Source of the DNA: an uncultured Clostridia bacterium
GTDB lineage: Bacteria; Bacillota; Clostridia; Oscillospirales; Acutalibacteraceae
DNA: 7,143 bases
Reading direction: 5' to 3'
Assembly (NCBI GenBank): GCA_945221685.1
Contig: CALYNN010000078.1
Coordinates: 1 to 7,143 of the forward strand
The translations under genes were made by a program, and so were the position numbers. The notes under the pieces were generated by a model. That model did not search any database. It was given only the letters and a program-made list of their open reading frames with translations, and had not been told where the DNA came from. Shown in pieces: positions 1 through 6,446 of the stretch (within the stretch, counting starts at the first letter, position 1; each line of letters opens with the position of its first letter).

Positions 1-51
1 AGCTGGGATGTAAGCGTAGTTTACAGCGGATCTGTGGCGGTGGCTTTCTTA
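1..51 (-). other. Degraded continuation of pyrG at contig edge, probable base-call errors
   Basis: Read in the pyrG frame on the minus strand, this stretch gives stop-ESHRHRSAVNYAYIPA directly after GASWI. CTP synthases normally read I-Y-ERHRHRYE-(V/F)-NN here. The stop (TAA for TAC/TAT), Ser for Arg (AGC for CGC), Ser for Tyr (TCC for TAC) and Tyr for Asn (TAC for AAC) are each one base from the expected codon; Ala for Glu (GCT) needs two changes. There is no indel and the frame is intact. I infer low-quality read-end sequence rather than a biological stop, although a genuinely decayed gene is not excluded. Confidence 0.75.
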
Positions 52-1419
52 AATCCATGAAGCACCGTAAACCTCAAACGCCTTTGATTCAGGATTAAGC
101 GCGCAGGGATACTGTCCAAGGCGCATTGTGCCGCCCATATCGGTTACATCCTTTTGCTCCGGCAAAATGTCGATAACAGGGTAAGGCGTTTCGGGATTAA
201 TTTCTGCCGAGTTGGCGTCCTTCATACCCAAAACATTACGGGCAAATTCGATTATTGCAATTTGCATACCAAGGCAAATTCCAAGGTACGGAACATTGTT
301 TTCTCTTGCATATTTGCAGGCTCTTATTTTGCCCTCAATACCTCTTGAGCCGAAGCCGCCGGGAACAAGAATTCCGTCCATATCCTTAAGGATTTCGTTA
401 ACATCAGCGTCGCCCTCAAGGCTTTCGCTGTCTATCCATTCAATATCAACGGCACTTCGAGTTTCAATTCCGCCGTGCTTCAATGCTTCGTTAACGGAAA
501 TGTATGAGTCGTGAAGCTCAACATATTTGCCAACCATACCGATTTTAACAGTGTGCTTTGGATGGCGCAGAGCGTGAAGCATAGCCTCCCAGTCCTTAAG
601 GTTAGGCTCGCCGCATTTAATGCCAAGCTTTTTAATAACAACCTCGTCAATTCTCTGCTCCTTAAGCATCATCGGCACTGCATAGAGAATATCGCAGTTA
701 TTGTTTTCAATAACGCACTCCTTGTCAACATTGCAAAACAGCGCAACCTTGTTTTTTATTTCATCTGTCAGCGGATGCTCCGTGCGGCAAACGATAATAT
801 CGGGATGAATACCCAAGGAAAGCATTTCCTTAACAGAATGCTGAGTCGGCTTTGACTTAAGCTCGTCGGAGGCGGCAAGGTACGGAACAAGGGTAACATG
901 AATAAACAGGCAATTTTCTCTGCCCACATCTACGGCAAACTGACGGATAGCCTCAACAAATGGCTGTGACTCAATATCACCTACGGTGCCGCCGATTTCA
1001 ACAAGGCAAACATCTGCGCCTGTGTCGGCATTTCTGCCTATTGAACGCTTGATTTCGTTGGTAACATGGGGAATTATCTGAATAGTTTGTCCGCCGTAAA
1101 CGCCCTTTCTTTCGTCGGTAATAACCTTCCAATAAACTCTGCCGCTGGTAAGGTTGGAGTTTTGAGAAAGGCTTTCATCAATAAATCTTTCGTAGTGGCC
1201 TAAATCAAGGTCGGTTTCCGCGCCGTCATCGGTAACGAATACTTCACCGTGCTGAACAGGATTCATTGTTCCGGGGTCAACATTCAAATACGGGTCAAGC
1301 TTTTGAGCCGTAATCTTAAGTCCCCTTGCCTTTAGCAATCTGCCCAAGGACGCGGCAGTAATACCCTTGCCCAGTCCCGACACAACGCCGCCGGTGATAA
1401 AAATATATTTCGTATTCAT
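49..1419 (-). CDS. pyrG: CTP synthase (glutamine-hydrolysing), 3' end missing or corrupted at contig edge
   Basis: CTP synthase makes CTP from UTP, ATP and glutamine in the cytoplasm, the last step of de novo pyrimidine nucleotide synthesis. The N-terminal synthetase domain is clear: YIFITGGVVSGLGKG at residues 5-19 contains the P-loop, followed by KLDPYLNVDPGTMNP and the VEIGGTVGDIES motif near 140-151. The C-terminal class I glutamine amidotransferase domain has PGGFGSRG near 353-360 and the nucleophile Cys382 in GICLGMQ. I chose the ATG at 1419 because AGGGAGG lies 7 nt upstream; an in-frame TTG at 1425 almost touches that site. Only 456 codons precede a TAA at 49-51, against about 535-545 for the family, so the His and Glu of the amidotransferase triad are absent. 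The frame beyond the stop still resembles the family, so the true gene very probably continues past base 1. It lies 49 nt after the DUF1846 gene and may be cotranscribed with it. Confidence 0.96.
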   Translation of the reverse strand: MNTKYIFITGGVVSGLGKGITAASLGRLLKARGLKITAQKLDPYLNVDPGTMNPVQHGEVFVTDDGAETDLDLGHYERFIDESLSQNSNLTSGRVYWKVITDERKGVYGGQTIQIIPHVTNEIKRSIGRNADTGADVCLVEIGGTVGDIESQPFVEAIRQFAVDVGRENCLFIHVTLVPYLAASDELKSKPTQHSVKEMLSLGIHPDIIVCRTEHPLTDEIKNKVALFCNVDKECVIENNNCDILYAVPMMLKEQRIDEVVIKKLGIKCGEPNLKDWEAMLHALRHPKHTVKIGMVGKYVELHDSYISVNEALKHGGIETRSAVDIEWIDSESLEGDADVNEILKDMDGILVPGGFGSRGIEGKIRACKYARENNVPYLGICLGMQIAIIEFARNVLGMKDANSAEINPETPYPVIDILPEQKDVTDMGGTMRLGQYPCALNPESKAFEVYGASWI

Positions 1420-1425
1420 AATCAA

Positions 1426-1433
1426 ACCTCCCT
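1426..1433 (-). promoter_or_regulatory. Ribosome binding site that fixes the pyrG start
   Basis: On the minus strand this reads AGGGAGGT, ending 6 nt before the ATG at 1419 and abutting the alternative TTG codon at 1425. The spacing rules out TTG as the start. A short GGCGC-GTT-GCGCC hairpin (1437-1449) sits just upstream; it lacks a T-tract and is not a terminator. Confidence 0.8.
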
Positions 1434-1468
1434 AAAGGCGCAACGCGCCCCTAATTTATCTTAAAAGC

Positions 1469-2944
1469 TTAAATTGTTTTTTTATCTGTAACTGCGGTGC
1501 AGCTAACTCTTACGCCAAGCTTTTTCAACAGACTTTCATCAACAGGAGAAAGGAGAATTGACGAGTGCATTTCGCATTTATCAAGCTTTGAAAGCTGCTC
1601 AAGGGCAAGCCTTGCATTGCTGTCATTAACAGCAGAAACGGAAAGCGCCACCAGCACCTCGTCGGTATGAAGCCGTGGATTTTTGCTTCTTAGGTGCTTT
1701 GTTTTAAGCTCCTGAACAGGCTTGATAACCTGGGGCGAAATCAGCAGAGTATCGTCGTCTATTCCTCCCAAATGCTTAAGTGCGTTAAGAAGCATTGCAG
1801 AGGCGCAGCCTAAAAGATTAGAGGTTTTGCCGGTAACAATGCAACCGTCGCCAAGCTCAACGGCGGCGGCAGGCAATCCCGTACTCTCTGCAAGCTCGTT
1901 TGCCACCCTTGCACAAGGGCGGTCATCGGCACTGAGCCCTGCGTTATTCATCAAAAGCTCAAGCTTATATATTTCTTCCTTATTGTTTTTGCCTCGCAGG
2001 CTTTCACAGCAGGCGGTGTAGTACCGTCTTATTATCTCCTGCTTTGAGGCGTCGCATACGGCGTCGTCGTCAATAATGCAGAAGCCTGCCATATTCACGC
2101 CCATATCGGTTGGCGACTTATACGGACAGCTTCCGTAAATCTTATCAAAGGTGGCTTTCAGCACAGGAAAAATTTCCACATCTCTGTTGTAGTTAACGGT
2201 GGTTTTTCCGTATGCCTCAAGGTGCCACGGGTCTATCATATTAACATCGTTAAGGTCGGCGGTTGCCGCCTCATATGCAATGTTAACAGGGTGGTTAAGA
2301 GGAATATTCCAAATAGGAAAGGTTTCAAATTTTGCATAGCCTGCTTTAATTCCCCGCTTATTTTCGTGGTAAAGCTGTGAAAGGCAGGTTGCCATTTTGC
2401 CGCTTCCCGGTCCGGGTGCGGTAATAACAACAAGCTCGCGGCTTGTTTCGATATAATCGTTTTTGCCGTAGCCCTCATCGCTGACAATGTGGTTAATATT
2501 TGCCGGATAGCCGTCAATAAGATAATGGCGGTAGGAAGGAATTCCGGCCTCCTTAAGCCGTGCCTCAAAGGCGGTTACTCTCGGCGAGGGCGCGTACTTG
2601 GTAAGCACAACGCTTCCTACAAAAAGACCACGCTCCCTAAAGGCGCTAATAAGCCTGAAAACATCTGCGTCATAGGTAATGCCCAAATCGCCGCGAACCT
2701 TATTTTTTTCAATATCCTCGGCACTGATTACAATAACTATTTCCGCCCTGTCCTTAAGCTGAAGCAGCATTTGCAGCTTGCTGTCGGGCTGAAACCCGGG
2801 AAGCACTCTTGAAGCGTGGTAATCGTCAAAAAGCTTGCCGCCGAATTCAAGATAAAGCTTGCCGCCGAACTCGTTTATCCTTTCGTTAATTCTGCCCGAC
2901 TGCAAGGAAAGATACTTGTCGTTATCAAAACCTGTTTTAAACAT
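1469..2944 (-). CDS. DUF1846 (UPF0371) family protein of unknown function
   Basis: The 491 residues match the usual length of the DUF1846 family, whose biochemical role is not established. Recognisable family blocks are KLYLEFGGKLFDDYHASRV near residues 29-47, IVIVISAEDIEKNKVRGDLG near 69-88, VSDEGYGKNDYIE near 154-166, the glycine-rich loop TAPGPGSGKMATCLSQLYHE near 175-194, KFETFPIWN near 205-213, AATADLNDVNMIDP near 226-239 and PTDMGVNMAGFCIID near 278-292. GPGSGK resembles a phosphate-binding loop but does not match a strict Walker A, so nucleotide binding is only a suggestion. No signal peptide or membrane segment is visible; it is probably cytoplasmic. The ATG at 2944 starts the family N-terminus (FDNDKYLSLQSGRI) but has only a weak AAGAAG ribosome binding site. 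It lies between purA and pyrG on the same strand, with its own likely promoter. Confidence 0.93.
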   Translation of the reverse strand: MFKTGFDNDKYLSLQSGRINERINEFGGKLYLEFGGKLFDDYHASRVLPGFQPDSKLQMLLQLKDRAEIVIVISAEDIEKNKVRGDLGITYDADVFRLISAFRERGLFVGSVVLTKYAPSPRVTAFEARLKEAGIPSYRHYLIDGYPANINHIVSDEGYGKNDYIETSRELVVITAPGPGSGKMATCLSQLYHENKRGIKAGYAKFETFPIWNIPLNHPVNIAYEAATADLNDVNMIDPWHLEAYGKTTVNYNRDVEIFPVLKATFDKIYGSCPYKSPTDMGVNMAGFCIIDDDAVCDASKQEIIRRYYTACCESLRGKNNKEEIYKLELLMNNAGLSADDRPCARVANELAESTGLPAAAVELGDGCIVTGKTSNLLGCASAMLLNALKHLGGIDDDTLLISPQVIKPVQELKTKHLRSKNPRLHTDEVLVALSVSAVNDSNARLALEQLSKLDKCEMHSSILLSPVDESLLKKLGVRVSCTAVTDKKTI

Positions 2945-2955
2945 ATTTCTTCTTA

Positions 2956-2979
2956 TGCGGCTTTAGCGAAAAAGCCGCA
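2956..2979 (-). promoter_or_regulatory. Hairpin in the 5' leader of the DUF1846 gene
   Basis: TGCGGCTTT and AAAGCCGCA form a perfect 9-bp stem with a 6-nt loop, 11 nt before the start codon and just upstream of the weak AAGAAG ribosome binding site. No T-run follows on either strand, so it is not an intrinsic terminator. It could stabilise the message or influence translation initiation; the role is inferred. Confidence 0.5.
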
Positions 2980-2991
2980 CCCCTCTCTCTC

Positions 2992-3029
2992 AAAAAACAA
3001 AAAACGGCTGCACATAATTGTACAACCGT
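2992..3029 (-). terminator. Intrinsic terminator downstream of purA
   Basis: On the minus strand ACGGTTGTAC-AATTAT-GTGCAGCCGT forms a 10-bp stem (two G-U pairs) with a 6-nt loop at 3004-3029. It is followed at once by TTTTTTGTTTTTT, the classic rho-independent pattern. It lies 63 nt past the purA stop and is placed to end the purA transcript. It also falls inside the leader expected from the promoter at 3042-3070. Confidence 0.8.
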
Positions 3030-3041
3030 CTGTACTTACAT

Positions 3042-3070
3042 ATTATACAGTAAAAATACTTCTAAATCAA
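3042..3070 (-). promoter_or_regulatory. Sigma-A-type promoter for the DUF1846 gene
   Basis: On the minus strand TTGATT (3065-3070) and TATAAT (3042-3047) are separated by exactly 17 nt. Transcription would start near 3035 and run towards the DUF1846 gene, giving a leader of about 90 nt that contains the terminator hairpin at 3004-3029 and the hairpin at 2956-2979. Confidence 0.65.
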
Positions 3071-3091
3071 TAGTAAATACAAATTATTTGT

Positions 3092-4372
3092 TTATTTATT
3101 GCGATAGATTATTGCTTCTCTTTCGGGACCGTTGCTTACCATGGTAATCGGATAGCCAAGCTCCTTTTCGATAAATTCAACATAATCCCTTGTTTCCTGC
3201 GGCAGCTCGTCGTAATTTCTTATTCCTCTGATGTCGCAGTGCCAGCCCTTCATTGTTTTAAGCACAGGCTTGCATTTTTTGAGAATTGGAGTTGTGGGGA
3301 AATCCTGAATAACCTTGCCGTCAACCTCGTAGCCAACGCAGATTTTAATTTCCTCAAGGTATGAAAGGCAGTCGAGAGCAGTCATAACAACCTGAGTTGC
3401 ACCCTGACAGGCAACGCCGTAGCGAGTGGCAACGCAGTCAAACCAGCCTACTCTTCTGGGTCTACCGGTTGTTGCGCCGAACTCACCCTTATCACCGCCG
3501 TGAATACGAAGCTCCTGCGCCTCATCCTCGTCAAGAATTTCCGAAACAAATTCGCCTGCGCCCACCGCCGAGGAATATGCCTTTGTAACAACAACAATAT
3601 CCTCAATAGCGTGGGGCGGAATTCCTGCGCCTACTGCACCGTAGCCGGCAAGTGTTGAAGACGAGGTTACCATAGGATAAATACCGAAGTCGGGGTCCTT
3701 AAGGGTTCCAAGCTGGCCCTCAAGCAAAATGTTTTTGCCCTCTTTAATTGCGTTCATAAGGTATGTGTGGGTGTCGCAAACATAGGGAGCGATTTTATCT
3801 CTGTATTCAATACAGGTTTTGTAAAGCTCATCCTCATCAAGAAGGGGCTTGTTGTAAACATATTTTAAGGTCAGGTTTTTAAGGGTGCAGATATTTTTTA
3901 TCTTTGCCTTAAGAGTTTCGTCGTCAAAAAGCTCGTTAACCTGAATACCGATTTTTGCATACTTATCGCTGAAGAAGGGAGCAATACCGCTTTTCGTTGA
4001 GCCGAAAGCGTTTTTGCCAAGCCTTTCCTCCTCATATTCATCAAGAAGAATATGATAAGGCATAAGAATTTGCGCTCTTTCGCTTACAAGCAAGTTCGGA
4101 TTAAGTCCTGCCTTTTTAACATCCTCAAGCTCGTTGAAAAACTTGTTAATGTCAAGTGCAACGCCGTTGCCTATAATGCAGGTGGTGTGGTCGTAGCAAA
4201 CGCCCGACGGCATAAGATGAAACGCAAATCTGCCGTGCTCGTTAATAATTGTATGACCGGCATTTGCTCCGCCCTGAAAGCGAATAACAATATCGCTTTG
4301 ACCGGCAAACATATCTGTAATTTTACCCTTGCCCTCGTCGCCCCAATTGGCGCCAACAATAGCTCTTACCAT
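3092..4372 (-). CDS. purA: Adenylosuccinate synthetase
   Basis: PurA joins IMP and aspartate using GTP to form adenylosuccinate, the first committed step from IMP to AMP, in the cytoplasm. The 426 residues are full length for the family (about 430). The P-loop with the catalytic Asp is WGDEGKGK at 10-17, and the catalytic His is His40 in GGANAGHT. The IMP-binding region appears as GSTKSGIAPFFSDK at 124-137, where many bacteria have G-T-T-(K/G)-R-G-I-G-P; this variant looks like a clade form rather than damage. Further blocks are EGQLGTLKDPDFG (218-230), VTSSSTLAG (235-243), TTGRPRRVGWFD (301-312) and VSNGPERE (412-419). The ATG at 4372 has AGGAGA 6 nt upstream. A consensus promoter precedes it and an intrinsic terminator follows it. 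It is divergent from the GH28 gene, with 208 bp between. Confidence 0.98.
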   Translation of the reverse strand: MVRAIVGANWGDEGKGKITDMFAGQSDIVIRFQGGANAGHTIINEHGRFAFHLMPSGVCYDHTTCIIGNGVALDINKFFNELEDVKKAGLNPNLLVSERAQILMPYHILLDEYEEERLGKNAFGSTKSGIAPFFSDKYAKIGIQVNELFDDETLKAKIKNICTLKNLTLKYVYNKPLLDEDELYKTCIEYRDKIAPYVCDTHTYLMNAIKEGKNILLEGQLGTLKDPDFGIYPMVTSSSTLAGYGAVGAGIPPHAIEDIVVVTKAYSSAVGAGEFVSEILDEDEAQELRIHGGDKGEFGATTGRPRRVGWFDCVATRYGVACQGATQVVMTALDCLSYLEEIKICVGYEVDGKVIQDFPTTPILKKCKPVLKTMKGWHCDIRGIRNYDELPQETRDYVEFIEKELGYPITMVSNGPEREAIIYRNK

Positions 4373-4383
4373 TTTAATTCTCC

Positions 4384-4399
4384 TATATTATGTAATATA
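4384..4399 (-). repeat. AT-rich perfect inverted repeat in the purA leader
   Basis: TATATTA-CA-TAATATA on the minus strand is a perfect 7-bp dyad that shares one base with the purA ribosome binding site (AGGAGA, 4379-4384). With a 2-nt centre it is a poor RNA hairpin but could be a DNA operator site; it may equally be chance in AT-rich sequence. It does not resemble a known PurR box. Confidence 0.35.
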
Positions 4400-4437
4400 A
4401 ATCAGCGCGTTCACGGATTACCCGCGGCACATATTTA

Positions 4438-4466
4438 ATTATATTATACGCCGCAATTAATGTCAA
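4438..4466 (-). promoter_or_regulatory. Consensus sigma-A promoter of purA
   Basis: On the minus strand TTGACA (4461-4466) and TATAAT (4438-4443) both match the consensus at all six bases and are 17 nt apart. Transcription would begin near 4431, giving a purA leader of about 58 nt. A second TATAAT overlaps 5 bp upstream (4443-4448), but its 12-nt spacing is too short. Confidence 0.85.
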
Positions 4467-4524
4467 TGAATTTTATTGCCGTATTTTATGGCTTTTAGCC
4501 GCGTAAATTTAGTTATAATCATTG

Positions 4525-4556
4525 TTGCGAAGGCGGTTTATTTATGATATTATAAT
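4525..4556 (+). promoter_or_regulatory. Tentative promoter for the GH28-SecB-like pair
   Basis: A TATAAT lies at 4551-4556, upstream of the GGAGG ribosome binding site (4569-4573). The only -35-like element, TTGCGA at 4525-4530, is 20 nt away, longer than usual, so activator help or another start point is possible. The leader would be very short. A second TATAAT at 4514-4519 has no convincing -35. Confidence 0.35.
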
Positions 4557-4580
4557 ATAAATAGGTGTGGAGGTATAAGG

Positions 4581-5960
4581 ATGAAGATATATAATGTTAT
4601 GCAATACGGCGCAAAGGGTGACGGAAAAACCAACGACGCCTTTGCAATTCAGCACGCTATTGACGATTGCAGTAAAAACGGCGGCGGTCAGGTTGTTTTG
4701 CCCTCAGGCAGAGTGTTTTACAGCGACTCTATCCGCCTTAAAGCAAATGTTGATTTGCATATCCAAAAGGGTGCTTCCATTAAAGCCACCTCAAATATAG
4801 ACGGCTACATTCGCCCCAACAAGCTGATAAACGACCCGAAAACAGCTCTTATAGGCAATCCGGTAACAGGCAAGCCCAGCTTTGTATTTATTTATGCCTT
4901 TGAGGCGGATAACTGCACAATCAGCGGCGAGGGAACTATTGACGCCAACGGCCACGCCTTTGTTCAGCGCAAGGACCGATATTATGTTACCGGCGATTTT
5001 TATCCCCGTCCCACCGTTATTTATGTTGAAAAAAGCAACCACATAACCTTTAAGGATTTTACGGTTGTTGACGCTCCCTTCTGGACTCTCCATCCGGCAG
5101 GCTGTGACGATGTGCTGATAGATAAAATCAGAATATTAAATGACCTTGATGTTGCAAACAGCGACGGTATAGACCCCGACCACTGCTCAAATGTACGGAT
5201 TTTAGGTTGTCATGTGCAGTGCGCCGACGATTGCATTTGTCTTAAGGCATCAAAGGGCAACAGCGAATACGGCCCCTGCGAAAACATAATTATTGACGGC
5301 TGCACCCTTATATCTACCTCTGCGGCAATAAAAATCGGCACCGAGGGCGTGGGCGATTTTAAAAATGTTATTGTGTCAAACTGCGTAATCAGCCGTTCAA
5401 ATAGAGGTCTTTCAATTCAAATCCGCGACGGAGGCTGTGTTGAAAATGTTACCTACCAAAATATTATTATTGAAACAAGGCGCTTTTGCCCTGACTGGTG
5501 GGGCACCGCAGAGCCTATTGTTATAACCACCTTTAACCGCGACGAAAACACAAAAAGCGGAACAATCAAAAATGTTCGCTTCTTTAATGTTACTGCCAAG
5601 GGTGAAAACGGCGTACTTATTCACGGCAATGCCGAAAATATTATTGAAGATATTACCTTTGAAAACTGCCGCATAGAGCTGACAAAAACAAGCAAATGGC
5701 AGTGCGGTCTTTATGATTTGCGCCCCTGCCTTGATTACGGAGTAGAGGCATACGACAACTCGGCTTTCTTTATTAGGTACGCAAAAAATATTACGATAGA
5801 AAAAACGAAAGCCTGCTGGGGTGAGCTTTGCAGCAGCTACAAGCATGCCATCGACGCGGAAAATGTTGAAAATCTTTCCCTTATCCGCTTTAGCGGAAAG
5901 GCAGTAAGCGAGGATATTTGCGATTATAAATTTAACAACGTAAGCATAGCGGAGGAATAA
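4581..5960 (+). CDS. Glycoside hydrolase family 28-like protein, atypical, intracellular
   Basis: This right-handed beta-helix protein of 459 residues resembles GH28 polygalacturonases. It opens with the pectate-lyase-3-type segment VMQYGAKGDGKTNDAFAIQHA (6-26) and contains NSDGID (193-198) and CADDCICLKA (214-223). Asp195, Asp216 and Asp217 match the three catalytic aspartates of GH28, with the same 21-residue spacing seen in fungal enzymes. The usual GHG motif aligns with TSA (246-248), just before IKIGTE. The usual RIK motif aligns with SIQ (278-280), before IRDGGCVENV. Loss of the His and of the Arg/Lys that bind galacturonate argues against a standard polygalacturonase; another uronide or neutral glycan substrate is possible. 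There is no signal peptide: the fold starts at residue 1, and GGAGG 7 nt before the ATG supports that start. It therefore probably acts on imported oligosaccharides. The next gene begins 2 nt after its stop. Confidence 0.85.
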   Translation: MKIYNVMQYGAKGDGKTNDAFAIQHAIDDCSKNGGGQVVLPSGRVFYSDSIRLKANVDLHIQKGASIKATSNIDGYIRPNKLINDPKTALIGNPVTGKPSFVFIYAFEADNCTISGEGTIDANGHAFVQRKDRYYVTGDFYPRPTVIYVEKSNHITFKDFTVVDAPFWTLHPAGCDDVLIDKIRILNDLDVANSDGIDPDHCSNVRILGCHVQCADDCICLKASKGNSEYGPCENIIIDGCTLISTSAAIKIGTEGVGDFKNVIVSNCVISRSNRGLSIQIRDGGCVENVTYQNIIIETRRFCPDWWGTAEPIVITTFNRDENTKSGTIKNVRFFNVTAKGENGVLIHGNAENIIEDITFENCRIELTKTSKWQCGLYDLRPCLDYGVEAYDNSAFFIRYAKNITIEKTKACWGELCSSYKHAIDAENVENLSLIRFSGKAVSEDICDYKFNNVSIAEE

Positions 5961-5962
5961 AA

Positions 5963-6370
5963 ATGGTAGAATTAAAGGGCTACAAGGTTAACAAGCTTGA
6001 AATTGAAAACAGGGTCAAGCCCGGCGTTCAGCTTAAGCTTAAAAATCAGGTAAAGTATAATGTTAATTATCTTAACGACAACAAAACCTGCATAGGTATT
6101 CTTGAATTTAAAATTGCCGACGAGGAAATGAATCCCTTTGAGCTTAAGGTTGAAATGGCGGCGGAGTTTACATTTTCTCCCGACGACGATAAGGCGGATA
6201 TTCACACCGCATCCTTTGACCAAATGTTTCCGTTTCTTCGGCAGATTATTCACTCGGCAACCTCGTTTACCGGTATGCCGGGACTGCTTATTCCCATTAT
6301 GCACCTAAACAAAAATACAGTGCAGATAAAAAATTCTCCTCAAAGCAACGAAAGCTCTCCGCTGAATTGA
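5963..6370 (+). CDS. SecB-like small protein
   Basis: This 135-residue protein has no signal peptide or membrane segment. Alternating strand-like segments (VQLKLKNQVKYNVNYL, 22-37; CIGILEFKIADEE, 43-55; FELKVEMAAEFTFS, 59-72) lead to FPFLRQIIHSATSFTGMPGLLIPI at 89-112. The order and spacing of FP..R..I......G.P.L...P recall the SecB fold, whose E. coli member has FPYARECI, then FPQLNLAPV. SecB is an export chaperone that holds unfolded preproteins for SecA; scattered Firmicute relatives have less clear roles. The assignment rests on remote pattern similarity. The GGAGG ribosome binding site (5951-5955) lies inside the last codons of the GH28 gene, and the start is 2 nt after its stop, so the two are almost surely cotranscribed. 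The polar Ser/Asn-rich tail (124-135) looks disordered. No toxin-antitoxin gene is nearby. Confidence 0.6.
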   Translation: MVELKGYKVNKLEIENRVKPGVQLKLKNQVKYNVNYLNDNKTCIGILEFKIADEEMNPFELKVEMAAEFTFSPDDDKADIHTASFDQMFPFLRQIIHSATSFTGMPGLLIPIMHLNKNTVQIKNSPQSNESSPLN

Positions 6371-6386
6371 GGTAATAGGATAGAAA

Positions 6387-6424
6387 AACAACCGCACAGG
6401 TAAATCAAAGCCTGTGCGGTTGTT
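6387..6424. terminator. Bidirectional intrinsic terminator between convergent genes
   Basis: AACAACCGCACAGG and CCTGTGCGGTTGTT form a perfect 14-bp stem around a 10-nt loop. On the minus strand the stem is followed by TTTC, giving a TTGTTTTTC run, so it is a good terminator for the GH27 gene. On the plus strand the tail is TTGTTGCTTTAT, which should also end the GH28-SecB-like transcript, less strongly. Confidence 0.85.
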
Positions 6425-6446
6425 GCTTTATACGCTTAATTAATGA

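Noticed and set aside
511..855. A 114-codon open frame opposite pyrG
   Set aside because: It is fully antisense to a well-conserved coding region, with no recognisable domain and no ribosome binding site.
1419..1425. TTG at 1425 as the pyrG start
   Set aside because: It abuts the AGGGAGG ribosome binding site; the ATG at 1419 has proper spacing and begins the family N-terminus.
1420..1468. A possible CTP-sensing pyrG leader (AGGGGC preceded by an AT-rich stretch, with a short GGCGC hairpin)
   Set aside because: Firmicute pyrG attenuation needs a promoter starting at GGGC and a terminator with a T-run. Here no -35 is convincing, the stem is only 5 bp, no T-run follows, and 49 nt is too short for the arrangement.
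4372..4581. Riboswitch or small RNA in the divergent intergenic region
   Set aside because: The region is mostly AT-rich and filled by promoter elements; I found no extended stem structure and no match to purine or other riboswitch cores.
5412..5846. A 144-codon open frame antisense to the GH28 gene
   Set aside because: It lies wholly inside the GH28 gene, has low-complexity composition and no ribosome binding site, and resembles no family; it is a shadow frame.
5963..6370. A toxin-antitoxin-chaperone module built on the SecB-like gene
   Set aside because: No HigB- or HigA-like gene lies next to it; its neighbours are a glycoside hydrolase and a convergent terminator.
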